Positions 1 through 8,643 of a DNA stretch of 64,000 bases are shown one piece after another. Under the pieces are notes generated by a model. The model did no database searches. It was not told the origin of the DNA and was given only the letters and a program-made list of their open reading frames with translations. The position numbers and the translations under genes are program-made. The stretch lies in assembly GCF_029714205.1 (NCBI RefSeq), contig NZ_CP121648.1, positions 2,170,001-2,234,000 on the forward strand, written 5' to 3'. Origin of the DNA: Methylobacterium sp. CB376 (GTDB lineage Bacteria; Pseudomonadota; Alphaproteobacteria; Rhizobiales; Beijerinckiaceae). How positions within the stretch are numbered: the first letter of the stretch is position 1; every line of letters starts with the position of its first letter.

Positions 1-108
1 CCGATGGACGCACGCATCCGGCATGTTGCCCAAGGACGGGATGGCCTTCTCTACCTTCTGACCGACGAGGACCAGGGGCGGATCCTACGTTTCAAGCCGG
101 GCGGCTAA
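1..108 (+). CDS. PQQ-dependent sugar dehydrogenase, C-terminal end (partial)
   Basis: The first 35 codons read in frame from base 1 to a TAA. They contain DGLLYLLTDEDQGRILR, which matches the final beta-propeller strand of PQQ-dependent aldose sugar dehydrogenases (YliI/GdhB family), periplasmic enzymes that oxidise aldoses. The rest of the gene lies outside the window. Only the tail is visible, so the family call rests on this one motif. Confidence 0.6.
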   Translation, partial: PMDARIRHVAQGRDGLLYLLTDEDQGRILRFKPGG

Positions 109-502
109 AACTCAGCTTCGACTGTTAGGGTATACCCTCGCGAGCATGCCGCCAGTACATGGCCGTGCCCGCAAGACGGTGGCCCGGCTAGCCTGAAGAC
201 CGGCCGTCCATCGCACCGCCTCTGGCCAGGAACGATCATCGGCGCGATGGAGACGGTCGGGGAATGCTGACCGTATCGCATCCTGTCATCGAGCACCCCG
301 TCCTCCGGCTTGGGCCGGAGACCCCGTACTCTCAGCGGCCCGCCACGCCAGCTGCCTGCAATCCGGATGATTTCATCACCATTTCCCTTCCATGGTCCGC
401 CGATCAGTTCGGGCGCAGACGGCTGAGAGACTGAGCGTGCTGTTGCCCCACATGGGAGCGGAGCCGTGTCTTAGTAGTGCATGCAGCGCAGCGGGATTAA
501 CC
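109..502. other. Intergenic, no gene recognised
   Basis: About 390 bases between the sugar dehydrogenase stop and the left end of the IS3 element. Short open frames exist on both strands, but none has a convincing ribosome binding site or a recognisable protein. No promoter or terminator was identified. Confidence 0.5.
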
Positions 503-528
503 TGATCCTCCCCTGATTTCGCGGACAC
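503..528 (+). repeat. IS3 terminal inverted repeat, orfB side
   Basis: Pairs with 3213-3238 over 26 bp with about five mismatches clustered in the middle. It defines the end of the IS3 unit just beyond the orfB stop codon. Confidence 0.8.
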
Positions 529-535
529 GGGGAGT

Positions 536-802
536 TTAGCTCGCGGTCCGTTCGGCTTGCTCGGGCGTGAGATAACCGAGTGCCGAGTGGATGCGCTGCC
601 GATTGTAGTAGCCCTCGATGTAAGCGAACAGGTCGCGGCGCGCCTCATCCCGGGTCGCCCATCGTCGCTGATGGACGAGCTCGACCTTGAGGGTGTGGAA
701 GAAGCTCTCCATCGGGGCATTACCGTAGCAGCAGGCCGTCCGGCTCATGGACGGCCTGGCCGCCATGCCGGCGAGCTGCCTCCGGTAGGCCTCGGCCGCG
801 TA
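536..802 (-). pseudogene. IS3 orfB (DDE transposase), 3' part
   Basis: This is the C-terminal part of the IS3 integrase-type transposase, starting at YAAEAYRRQL and containing ESFFHTLKVELVH (the DDE glutamate region) and IHSALGYLTPEQ. It joins exactly to the piece ending SDHGSQ at 2260, so the IS30 element sits between the Gln and Tyr codons. The upstream open frame reading into the IS30 DNA is not part of the original protein. Confidence 0.85.
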
Positions 803-807
803 GTGGG

Positions 808-2257
808 TGGATTCAAGTGGTCGTCGCAACGGCTTGGCGGAGGGCGGTTGTGATGGCAGGTCGGCGGCGTTCGGATCGGGCACTTCGCGAGAAGCTGCGG
901 TCACCGGGTCGTCCCGGGGTCGGTCTGCGCGAGACGCGGCGGGGGTTCTGGGCGTTCCTCGCGCAGGGTCTCTCCAGCGAGGTCGCAGCGATGAAGCTCG
1001 GGATCTCGCCACCGGTCGGCTCGCGGTGGTTCCGGACAGCAGGCGGAATGGCACCTTCCCACCTGTCACCATCATCCAAGTCGCCTTCTGCGCGCTACCT
1101 GTCGTTGGCTGAGCGGGAGGAGATCGCGATCCTACAAGCGCAAGGTCACGGGGTCCGGGACGTCGCTCGGCGTCTGGGACGGGCGGCGTCGACCATCTCG
1201 CGGGAATTGCGCCGCAATGCGGCGACCCGCAGTGGCGGCCTGGACTATCGCGCCACGACCGCGCAGTGGCACGCTGAACGCGCGGCACGCCGGCCCAAGC
1301 CAGCAAAACTGGCGGGGAACGCAGCGCTGCGGACGTACGTGCAGGAGCGGCTCGCCGGAACTGTCGCGACACCGGGCGGGAGCGCTCTGCCTGGCCCTAG
1401 CGTTGCCTGGAAGGGACGGCGGCACGGGCGACGCCAGAGCCGGCGATGGGGTCGATCCTGGAGTCCGCAGCAGATCGCCGAGCGCCTACGGCTCGACTTT
1501 CCGGGCGATACACGATGCGCATCAGTCACGAGGCGATCTATCAGGCGCTCTACATCCAGGGCCGGGGCGCGCTGAAGCGTGAGCTGACCGCGTGTCTTCG
1601 CACAGGACGGGCTTTGCGTGTGCCGCGGGCCCGCAGCCTGGGCCGAGGCAGGTCGTTCGTCACCCCCGAGGTGCTCATCAGCGAGCGTCCGCCCGAGGTG
1701 GAGGACCGCGCGGTGCCGGGGCACTGGGAAGGAGATCTGATCCTGGGTCTGAAGAGTTCGGCGATCGGGACCCTGGTCGAGCGCACGACGCGCTTTACGA
1801 TGCTGCTGCATCTTCCGCCGATGGACGGCCATGGGGTGACACCGCGTGCGAAGAACGGCCCGGCGCTGGCGGGGCACGGGGCCCAGGCGGTGCGCGAGGC
1901 GATCGCCGGCACGATCGCGCGCTTGCCCGAGCAGCTGCGGCGCTCGTTGACCTGGGACCAGGGTACCGAGATGGCCGAGCACGCGCGCTTGCGGATCGAC
2001 GCGGGTCTGCAGGTCTACTTCTGCGATCCACGCTCACCCTGGCAGCGGGGGACGAACGAGAATACGAACGGGTTACTGCGACAGTACTTCCCGAAAGGAA
2101 CGGATCTGAGCGCCCACAGCGCGAACGATCTTGCTGCTGTGGCCGCAGCCCTCAACAGCAGACCGCGCAAGACGCTGAACTGGAAGACGCCGGCAGAGGC
2201 GCTCGACGCTGTGCTGGCTGCCGTGCAAGATGGTGTTGCGACGACCGCTTGAACCCA
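808..2257 (+). mobile_element. IS30-family insertion sequence nested in the IS3 transposase
   Basis: The ends are inverted repeats of about 23 bp, 808-830 and 2235-2257, sharing TTCAAG and GGTCGTCGCAAC with two mismatches overall. The exact boundary is uncertain by a few bases (803-808 and 2257-2259). At about 1.45 kb it is longer than a typical IS30 because the transposase carries an extra N-terminal segment. Confidence 0.8.
853..2252 (+). pseudogene. IS30-family transposase, frameshifted
   Basis: The first frame has a basic N-terminal segment, then a helix-turn-helix typical of IS30 (YLSLAEREEIAILQAQG, TISRELRRNAATR), up to WSPQQIAERL near 1490. The second frame resumes at MRISHEAIYQALY (1515) and carries the DDE core: PGHWEGDLI, LTWDQGTEM and SPWQRGTNENTNG. 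The two halves are one protein in other IS30 members, so a net one-base frame change near 1500-1514 breaks the gene unless it is a sequencing error or a recoding site. ATG 853 was chosen for its G-rich upstream stretch; ATG 817 is the alternative. Confidence 0.8.
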
Positions 2258-2259
2258 AG

Positions 2260-2853
2260 CTGGCTGCCGTGATCCGAGTGGCAGATAAGCCCGGCGGCCG
2301 GTCGCTGCCGCTGGGCGGCCATCATCAGCGCAGCCACGCTCAGCTCGGTGCGCATATGATCGCGCATCGACCAGCCGACGATCTTGCGCGTGGCCAGATC
2401 GAGGACGGCAGCCAAGTAGAGCCAGCCCTCGCCGGTCGGCAGGTAGGTGATGTCGGCCAGCCAAACCGTGTTCGGCCGCGCGGCCGAGAAGTCCTGCCTC
2501 AGGAGGTTCCGGGCGATGGGGAGATCGTGACGGCTGTCGGTCGTGCAGGGCCGGAACCGACGCCCCGCCAGGGCACGGATGCCGTGCCGGCGCATGAGAC
2601 GCTCCACCCGCCCGCGGCTGGCTGAACGGCCCTCGGCCCGCAGGGCGGCATGCACGCGTGGGGCACCATAGCGCCGGTGGTGGGCGGCATGGATGCGCCG
2701 GACATCGTCCAGGAGCTGGCGGTTGGAGGCCGAGCGGGCGCTCTCAGGCCGTGACCGCCACCCGTAAAAGCCGCTGGGGGAGACGTCGAGCACGCGGCAC
2801 ATGAGACGCACCGGCCAGGTCCGCGCATGCTGCTCGATGAAGGCGTAGGTCAC
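2260..2853 (-). pseudogene. IS3 orfB (DDE transposase), 5' part
   Basis: It begins MTYAFIEQHARTWPV and has the HTH_21 region (SGFYGWRSR), then the rve integrase core with the first two DDE aspartates in TVWLADITYLPTG and ICHSDHGSQ. It stops matching at the Gln codon 2260-2262, where the IS30 element begins. The start overlaps the end of orfA by four bases, the arrangement used by IS3 elements for -1 frameshifting to make the OrfAB fusion. Confidence 0.85.
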
Positions 2854-3176
2854 GTGGGCATCTCCGCGAAGATGCCGATGGCTTTTTTTAGGACGTCGCG
2901 CTCCATGCGCGTGCGGTCGAGCTCACGCCGCAGACGGGCAATCTCGGCGGCCTGATCGGACGGCGAGGCGATCGGGCTTGATGGCAAGGCCCCGGTCGAT
3001 CCTGCCGGCCGCGGTCGGGGCGGTGCCCCGTTCAGCGTTGCACGCCACTGCCGCAACATCGAGGGCTGGATCCCGAGCTCGGCCGCGATCTGCATCTGCG
3101 GCCGGCCGCTGCTCTCCAGCAGGGCGACCGCTTCGCGTTTGAACTCGGGCGTGAACTCCCGTCTCGTCTTCGCCAT
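2850..3176 (-). CDS. IS3-family OrfA, HTH transposase subunit
   Basis: A 108-residue protein starting MAKTRREFTPEFKREAV, the IS3/IS911 HTH_8 opening, with AAELGIQPSMLRQWR as the recognition helix. A leucine-zipper-like stretch (EIARLRRELDRTRMERDVL) follows, ending near the typical IFAEMP. It binds the terminal repeats and pairs with OrfB to form the active transposase. The reading frame is intact, but the element is probably immobile because orfB is split. Confidence 0.9.
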   Translation of the reverse strand: MAKTRREFTPEFKREAVALLESSGRPQMQIAAELGIQPSMLRQWRATLNGAPPRPRPAGSTGALPSSPIASPSDQAAEIARLRRELDRTRMERDVLKKAIGIFAEMPT

Positions 3177-3212
3177 CCGACACCTTCCCCGCTCCGCCAG
3201 AGCGTATCAGAG

Positions 3213-3238
3213 GTGTCCGTGAAACCGAGGGAGGATCA
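3213..3238 (-). repeat. IS3 terminal inverted repeat, orfA side
   Basis: Partner of 503-528. It lies 36 bases upstream of the orfA start. Confidence 0.8.
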
Positions 3239-3276
3239 TTTGGTCGCTACACCTATCCAGCCCCTCGCGGGCTTGA

Positions 3277-3306
3277 GACCCCTTCAGGCGCCAACCTGAA
3301 GGGGTC
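3277..3306. terminator. Strong hairpin, probable terminator
   Basis: A perfect 12-bp stem (GACCCCTTCAGG with its complement) and a 6-base loop, followed by TTGCTTTG. It lies just outside the IS3 end and could stop transcription in either direction. No intact gene lies next to it, so which gene it served is unknown. Confidence 0.6.
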
Positions 3307-3387
3307 TTGCTTTGTGGTGTCGTGCTGCTGCGGCAGGTTTCTCCTGCTGTTGCAGCCCGAGAGTTCTCCGCCCCGACGATGATGCGC

Positions 3388-3411
3388 TCACAGGTTCACG
3401 TGAACCTGTGA
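3388..3411. repeat. 24-bp perfect palindrome with CACGTG centre
   Basis: TCACAGGTTCAC followed by its exact reverse complement, with no loop. The core TTCACGTGAA is shared with ParB-type parS sites, but four of the 16 parS positions differ, so a parS call is not supported. It may be an operator or recombination-site arm. Confidence 0.6.
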
Positions 3412-3418
3412 CGCTGCG

Positions 3419-3507
3419 CGAAAAAGCACTTTCGTGGCGCAGAGCGCGGAACGTGTCGCGCACGGAGCGCAAACGATGCGCGAACATGAGCCGAAAGTGC
3501 TTTTTCG
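3419..3507. repeat. 16-bp perfect inverted repeat flanking 57 bases
   Basis: The left arm 3419-3434 (CGAAAAAGCACTTTCG) recurs as its exact reverse complement at 3492-3507. The spacer is rich in CGCGCA-type words. Together with the 24-bp palindrome and the tRNA 3' end at 3548, it looks like a recombination or integration scar rather than a gene. Confidence 0.6.
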
Positions 3508-3520
3508 TAATGAGAGGGTC

Positions 3521-3548
3521 GGGGGTTCGAATCCCTCTTGCGGCACCA
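3521..3548 (+). other. 3' end of a tRNA (T-arm, acceptor strand, CCA)
   Basis: Bases 3521-3537 fold as a T-arm (GGGGG, TTCGAAT loop, CCCTC). They are followed by a 7-base acceptor strand TTGCGGC, discriminator A and CCA at 3546-3548. No matching GCCGCAA 5' strand, D-arm or anticodon arm is visible in the preceding 150 bases, so this is a fragment. Such 3' ends are left as attachment sites by integrases that target tRNA genes. Confidence 0.6.
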
Positions 3549-4407
3549 CCACTTAGCTCAGATTTCGGGTCTCACCCATTTCGCAGCGCTCCCCGAGCGC
3601 TCCCCGCATGCAGAGCCGTGCTCATCCACAGGAGGGTGAGGGGAGCGCTGCAGGATCCCCGGCGGCTGACGTCGCGCCTGCCGCTCGCACTGCCGCCGTG
3701 CCCGACCGTCATGCCCGCTCCGTGGCTGACGCCGCAGCATCCGCCGCGCTCACGCCTGCCGTCATGCCCGAGCCCTGCCTTGACCTGCGTGGCTGACAGG
3801 CAGGGAGGCATCGCCGAGCCTCCCCCGGGTCTCGTCGGGTCCCTCGGGGCGCCCGCCAAGGCAGGTGGGCTGTCCCGCTGCACGCCATGCCCAGGGCGCG
3901 CATCCTGTGGGTCGGGCAGTGGGGCCGCCCGACAGCCGCCTACAATCCTACTGCATGACCGCAGCGCTGCCCGCATGCCTCGGCCTCGCGCCCGCCGAGA
4001 GCCTGCCTCGCGGTTCAAATCTGACGCTTGATACCCGCCGTGAGGGGCCGCTCGCGACCGATGCTGTTGAAGAACTCAGCGATGATGCTTGCAGCGTCGC
4101 CCTATGACTCACCGTGAGGAAGGCTCTTCTCTTTTGTCGCACGGCGCTCGGATTTAAATCGGCGCGCGCGACCCCGCGCGGAAGATTTTTCTTCGGGCGT
4201 CATGGTGTGGAGTACCGCGTCGGCTGCGTCCCGAGTTTCTCCATGACCCTGGAAAGCATCGCCCCAATCGGCGATGATCCCCTCGTCAGCCTGCCCACCC
4301 TGGCAGCCTGATCGATCCGGCCCCGGCCGGTGATCGGGGTGGCCACGCCCAAGCTACACCACGCCAGGGGACACGATCGGCTATAATGCCTCCGGCCTCA
4401 ATCCATC
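3549..4407. other. Non-coding stretch, no gene recognised
   Basis: About 860 bases with several overlapping open frames (for example across 3312-4031) that are proline-, arginine- and alanine-rich and resemble nothing known. There is some low-complexity repetition of GTCATGCCCG and GTGGCTGAC words around 3700-3800. It is probably decayed DNA. Confidence 0.4.
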
Positions 4408-4600
4408 TCAGACCTCTGTCTCGAGGCGCGCGTCAAGAAAATTGGCAGCGGCAAGGACGAAGTACGCGAGCGCAGATTTCAAAGTGGATTCGTGGTCGCG
4501 GGCGAGCGTGCGGCAGTGTCCGATCAAACAGAGTATTTGCCCTCTCATCCAACGCCGCTGTTGCGCGGCAAGGCCCACCCGCCCCTCATTCGGCATGATG
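4408..4600 (-). pseudogene. IS5-like transposase remnant (C-terminal)
   Basis: The minus-strand frame contains CRTLARDHEST followed by LKSALAYFVLAAANFL. This resembles the C-terminus of IS5/IS427-type transposases, where RRW, RCRxLAxDxE and a hydrophobic tail are conserved. Upstream residues only loosely resemble the RWVVERTFxWLGR motif. No catalytic core or terminal repeats were found, so this is a degraded scrap. Confidence 0.45.
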
Positions 4601-4906
4601 AGCTCTGTGCTCAGTCCCGTGCTGCGCCTCTCGATCGACGGTACGTTCATTCGAAGTATTCGACGCCATCTACACGCCAATACATGCAGCCGATAAAACT
4701 GGATAATGCGATTTGTCTGCAAGTCAGTAAAGCTGCAGCCTCAGGAGTCCCCTAGTGTGGTTGAGCCCTGATGAAGGAGGACCCGACCTAAGCGTCCGGG
4801 TCCCGACGATCGCGTTCCAGTTTCCTGATCTTGCCGCGGGCCTGAATTTGCATCAGAGCGGGATGCCCGGCTTCGTGTTCAAGGGCTCTCTCATCCGCGT
4901 GACACG
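4601..4906. other. Intergenic before the AEC transporter
   Basis: About 300 bases with no recognisable gene. A purine-rich GAAGGAGGA at 4772-4780 has no obvious start codon at the right distance. Confidence 0.4.
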
Positions 4907-5839
4907 ATGCAGGCCGTCCTCAACGCAGCCCTTCCGATCTTCGCCCTTATCCTGACGGGCTTCCTGTGCGGCCGCACCGCCCTGTTCGGGCCGGCCGCGA
5001 CCGACAGCCTGAACCGGTTCGCGATCTATCTCGCGCTTCCGGCCCTGATATTCGGCGCCATGGCGAAGATCACCCCCGAGCAGGTCGCTCAGGTCGGGTT
5101 CTCCGTGGCCTTCCTGGGCGGGATCGTAGCGGCCTTCGCCGCGGCCTACATCCTTGGGATCCTTAGGGGCGCGGGCATGGCCCAGGCCTGCATCGAGGGC
5201 CTGGATGCCGGCTACAGCAACGTCGGCTTCATGGGCATCCCGCTCTGCCTGCTGGTCTTCGGGTCGGCAAGCCTGCCGGCGGCGGTGATCGCGACGCTCT
5301 TCACCGCCTGCGTGCTGTTCCTGTTCGCGGTCGTGCTGATCGAACTCGACCTTCAGAAGGGCGCCGGCCGGGCCGGCACGGCGCGCAAGGTCGTACTCGC
5401 GCTCGTGCGCAATCCTCTGTTGATCGCGCCTCTCGCCGGCCTCGCGGTTGGTCTCACGGGGGTAAGCGTCCCGGCGCCGGTCGAACGCTTCGCCTCGCTC
5501 CTCGGCGGGGCGGCCTCGCCCTGCGCGCTCATCTGCATTGGGCTGTTCCTGGCCCAGGAGCGGGTCGTGCTCGCCGACGTCCGACCGATCGCCGCCCTCG
5601 TCGGTTTGAAGCTTCTGCTGCAACCCGCCGTCACAGCGCTCCTGGTCTTCCACGTGTTCGAGATGCCTTCGCTCTGGGCCCGCGCCGCCGTGCTACTCAG
5701 TGCGCTGCCGATCGGATCGGGGCCCTTCACGCTGGCCAAGCTCTACGGGCTGGAGGCAGGCGTGACCTCCGGCGCGATCCTGCTGTCGCACATCGCCTCG
5801 GTGCTCACGGTCTCGCTGCTCGTGGCATGGCTCGCCTGA
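4907..5839 (+). CDS. AEC-family transporter (auxin efflux carrier/malonate permease type)
   Basis: A 310-residue inner-membrane protein, normal length for the AEC family, with about ten hydrophobic segments. It shows the family pattern: NRFAIYLALPALIFGAMAK near residue 40, GYSNVGFMGIPL near residue 105 (the conserved substrate-path region), and a C-terminal repeat with LPIGSGPFTLAKLYG. AEC proteins move small carboxylates such as malonate or malate, or other organic anions, by secondary transport. It stands alone between pseudogenes, so the substrate cannot be inferred from neighbours. The upstream ATG context has no strong Shine-Dalgarno. Confidence 0.85.
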   Translation: MQAVLNAALPIFALILTGFLCGRTALFGPAATDSLNRFAIYLALPALIFGAMAKITPEQVAQVGFSVAFLGGIVAAFAAAYILGILRGAGMAQACIEGLDAGYSNVGFMGIPLCLLVFGSASLPAAVIATLFTACVLFLFAVVLIELDLQKGAGRAGTARKVVLALVRNPLLIAPLAGLAVGLTGVSVPAPVERFASLLGGAASPCALICIGLFLAQERVVLADVRPIAALVGLKLLLQPAVTALLVFHVFEMPSLWARAAVLLSALPIGSGPFTLAKLYGLEAGVTSGAILLSHIASVLTVSLLVAWLA

Positions 5840-5937
5840 GACGGCACCTCAGCGACGCACGCGGCGGCTGCGGGCCTCGGCGGCCGCGGCATCCTCTTGC
5901 GCCTGCAGGCGGGCGACGAACACCGTGGCGGCGCGCG

Positions 5938-6195
5938 ATGTGCTGCTGCGAGAGCCGGTCCGCCCGCTCCCCGTCGCAGCTGAACCAGGCGGCGCTCAAG
6001 GAGCGCGATGACATCGCCAAGGCCAACGTCGACCTGCAGAAGGGGCTGGAATGAAAAGCCCTCGTCTTCAACACCGTAGACCCGGCAGCCTTCCAGGCGG
6101 CCCTGAAGAGCACGAAATTCTACAGCCAGTGGCGCGAGAAGTTCGGTGCCGACGCCTGGGCGCTGGTGCAGAAATACGCTGGCGACATCGGCTGA
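5938..6195 (+). pseudogene. TRAP transporter solute-binding protein (DctP) remnant
   Basis: In one frame, [19 protein letters not shown] is followed by an in-frame TGA (6052-6054). The same frame then continues with [14 protein letters not shown] and [17 protein letters not shown] to a second stop at 6193. The second part is the typical C-terminus of DctP-type periplasmic binding proteins. Only about 80 codons survive of a normal 330, and the internal stop confirms decay. A short reverse-strand frame (5862-5935, ARLQAQEDAAAAEARS) just upstream may be another fragment. Confidence 0.65.
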
Positions 6196-6305
6196 GCTCG
6201 GCACGCGGGGTCGCCGTCCGGCACGGACCTGCGCCGCGCGGCGACCGGCGCTATCCCACGCGGGCGCCCGCATGGGCCCCGACCTCGACACCCGGGAGGA
6301 CGAGC

Positions 6306-6722
6306 ATGGGTCAGCCCGCGCGCACCGTCGTGGACCTCAATGCGGACGCGCATTCCTGCGCGGCCTGGATCGCGCGATTCCTCGAGGCGCGCGGGGTCGC
6401 ACGGATCTACGGCCTCCAGGGTGGCCACATCCAACCGATCTGGGACCACGCCGCCCGGCTCGGCATCCGCATCGTCGACGTGCGCGACGAGGGCGCGGCC
6501 GTGCACATGGCCCACGCCCACGCCGAACTCACCGGCGAACTCGGCGTCTGCATGGCGACGGCGGGACCCGGCGTCACCAACTGCGTCACCGGCATCGCCA
6601 ACGCGGCGCTGGCGCGGGTGCCGGTGCTGCTGATCGGCGGCTGCACCTCGCGGCCACAGGCCAATCTCGGGCCGCTGCAGGACATTCCCCGCGTCGACAT
6701 CCTGCGCCCGGTGACGCGCCAG
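6306..6722 (+). pseudogene. Thiamine-diphosphate enzyme, N-terminal fragment
   Basis: It starts with a good ribosome binding site (GGGAGGACGAGC then ATG) and reads into the N-terminal PYR domain of acetolactate-synthase-like ThDP enzymes. Visible motifs are [38 protein letters not shown] with the cofactor-activating glutamate, and [14 protein letters not shown]. About 140 of roughly 550 residues remain. Similarity stops near 6722, where the IS66 remnant begins on the other strand. The substrate is unknown. Confidence 0.75.
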
Positions 6723-7139
6723 GCGCGCCCGGCGCGCGTCGGGGCGGCGTGATGAACGACCGCCTCGTCCGAGCGGAAGACCCCGTGATACGCGTTGCTG
6801 CCCTCGATGCGCATGCCGGTCTCGTCCGAGGCCACCACCTCAGCTCGGCGCAGCGCCGAGACCGCAGCCTCACGGCCCTCCACGAACCGGCCCTGCGCCC
6901 GCCGCGAGCCCGTTCATCAGCCCACCCTGGCTCAGGGTCAGCCCGAACAGGTCAGCCAGCGCGGCTTGCAGGCGCTCGGAGGACAGAGCCTGGAAGGTCT
7001 TCAGGGAGGTCGCCACCGCGTGCAACCGCGGGCCGAACGGCGTGCCGGCCGCCACTTGCGGCACCGGGGCAACGACCCGAGTTCCGCAGGACGGCCAGCG
7101 CACGGCGAGCCGCTGATCCTGAGTGACGAGCGGCGTCAC
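6723..7139 (-). pseudogene. IS66-family TnpC transposase remnant, frameshifted
   Basis: One minus-strand frame (7139 to about 6900) has the cysteine-poor remains of the N-terminal zinc-finger region and FGPRLHAVATSLKTFQALS through LTLSQGGLMN. A second frame (about 6895 to 6735) continues with REAAVSALRRAEVVASDETG, which holds a DDE aspartate, then [12 protein letters not shown]. The frame change near 6895 and loss of both ends make it dead. It truncates the ThDP enzyme gene at 6722. Confidence 0.75.
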
Positions 7140-7245
7140 CTCCGGAAGGTCGATCTACCCTCCGTTCTGCCTCGCCACCGCACGATGGCGAGCCGCGGGA
7201 AGAGGCTCGCACGCGCGTCCGCCACCTGCGGCGGCTGTCCAGAAG

Positions 7246-8601
7246 CTATTCCGGCAGCGGCCTGCCGGTGGTCTCGGGCATGAACCAGGGCACGATCAGC
7301 CCGAGCACGTAGACGCTGCTCATGATCAGCGCCGCCCGCGCCACGCCGCCGAACGAGGTGACGATCTGGCCGGCGATGATCGGGAAGATCCAGGCGATCA
7401 GGCGGGCGCCGTTGAACACGAAGCTCGCGGCGGTCGCCCGCACGGCCGGCGTGAACAGCTCCACGAGGTAGATCGCCATCCAGCTGAACGAGAAGCCGAG
7501 CGTGAAGACCCCGTTCAGGAAGGCGATGACCATGAAGGTGGTCAGACCGCCGGTCCACACATAGGCGAGCACCGAGGTCGCGAGGCAGCCCGCATAGGTC
7601 AGGATCAGGAATTTGCGCCGCCCGATCGCGTCGGCGAGGAAGCCCGAGACCAGGTAGGCGGCGATCGCCCCGATGTTGTAGATGATGCCCATGCGCGGGC
7701 CCCAGACGTTGGCGGGCTCGCCCGCCGCCTTGGCCAGCGCCTCGGTGTAGGCCGGCAGCCAGGACGATACCGCCCACCAGCCCACCGTCGTGGCGAAGGA
7801 CATCACGGTGGCCAGCAGCACGCGCCGCCGGCTCTCCGGCTCGCGGAAGATCTCGGTGAGCGTGAAGGGGCGCTGCGCTGTCTTGTGCACGCGGCCGCTC
7901 TGCGCGTCCTCCGTCGTGGCGGCCCAGCGCTGCTCCTTGAGCGCCGTCATCCAGCGCTCGGATTCCTCCAGCGCGCGGCGCAGGTAGAGGCAGACGAAGG
8001 CCGGCAGCGCGCCGAGCGCGAACATGATGCGCCAGCTCTCGGAGCCGAGCGGGTTGGTCGCCGCCAGCACCGCCCAGACGATCGCCGCCAGCACCGCGCC
8101 GCCGCCGAAGCCCGATTGCAGGAAGCCGCAGCCCTTCGGCCGCGCCCGGTTCGGCCAGGTCTCGGCGACGAGCGCGATGCCGGTGCTCCATTCCGAGCCG
8201 ATCGCCAGGCCGGTGATGAAGCGCAAGAGCGCGAGCTGCGCGAAGCTCCCGGCGAAGGCGGTCAGCCCCGTGAAGATGGCGTAGCCGAGGATGGAGAGCA
8301 TCATCATGCGCTTGCGGCCGATGTAATCCGCCGCGATGCCGCCCAGCATGCCGCCGATCCCCCAGCCGAGCAGCGTGATGCCGATCGCCGCGCCGACGTA
8401 GAAGGCGGGCGCCTGCGCCTGCTCGGGCGTGAGGATGGAGTTCAGCGCCGGGCGGAGCGCGTAGACCAGCGCCACCGCCTCATAGCCGTCGAAGATCCAG
8501 CCGAGGTAGCTGCCCCAGAGGATGCGCCAATGTCGCGCCGTCAGGCCCGCGTACCAGGGAGCGGAGGCGTCCTCGCGCAGGACCGCATCGCCGGCTGCCA
8601 T
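7246..8601 (-). CDS. MFS transporter, organic/aromatic acid type
   Basis: A 451-residue inner-membrane protein with twelve predicted helices and both MFS signature loops: GGIAADYIGRKRMM after helix 2 and GFLADAIGRRKFL after helix 8. The sequence WIFDGYEAVALV in helix 1 has the acidic pattern of proton-coupled organic-acid porters (AAHS/SHS families), and SFSWMAIYLVELFTPAVRAT lies in helix 10-11. AGGGAGGAAC precedes the ATG. It is the last gene of a minus-strand set with the HMG-CoA-lyase-like and CoA-transferase genes, so it probably imports the acid those enzymes use. Confidence 0.88.
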   Translation of the reverse strand: MAAGDAVLREDASAPWYAGLTARHWRILWGSYLGWIFDGYEAVALVYALRPALNSILTPEQAQAPAFYVGAAIGITLLGWGIGGMLGGIAADYIGRKRMMMLSILGYAIFTGLTAFAGSFAQLALLRFITGLAIGSEWSTGIALVAETWPNRARPKGCGFLQSGFGGGAVLAAIVWAVLAATNPLGSESWRIMFALGALPAFVCLYLRRALEESERWMTALKEQRWAATTEDAQSGRVHKTAQRPFTLTEIFREPESRRRVLLATVMSFATTVGWWAVSSWLPAYTEALAKAAGEPANVWGPRMGIIYNIGAIAAYLVSGFLADAIGRRKFLILTYAGCLATSVLAYVWTGGLTTFMVIAFLNGVFTLGFSFSWMAIYLVELFTPAVRATAASFVFNGARLIAWIFPIIAGQIVTSFGGVARAALIMSSVYVLGLIVPWFMPETTGRPLPE

Positions 8602-8643
8602 ATGTTCCTCCCTCGTCTCGCTGCGCTGCGCCCCCGTCTCGCC

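Larger units (their letters stand above)
503..3238 (-). mobile_element. IS3-family insertion sequence, interrupted by an IS30-family element
   Basis: The ends are imperfect 26-bp inverted repeats at 503-528 and 3213-3238, with matching blocks TGATCCTCCC and CGGACAC; the termini are TGA...TCA as usual for IS3. Inside, on the minus strand, are orfA and orfB with the usual small overlap. Without the nested element the unit would be about 1.29 kb, a normal IS3 length. No clear target duplication is visible at 498-502 or 3239-3243. Confidence 0.85.

Noticed and set aside
807..1372. Minus-strand frame extending the IS3 transposase fragment into IS30 DNA
   Set aside because: Similarity to IS3 begins only at the YAAEAY codons at 802; the rest is an accidental fusion after the IS30 insertion.
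3388..3411. parS centromere site
   Set aside because: Only the central TTCACGTGAA matches; four of the 16 parS positions differ and no parAB genes are nearby.
3312..4031. 239-residue open frame as a gene
   Set aside because: It runs through the palindromes and the tRNA 3' end and has low-complexity Pro/Arg composition without a ribosome binding site.
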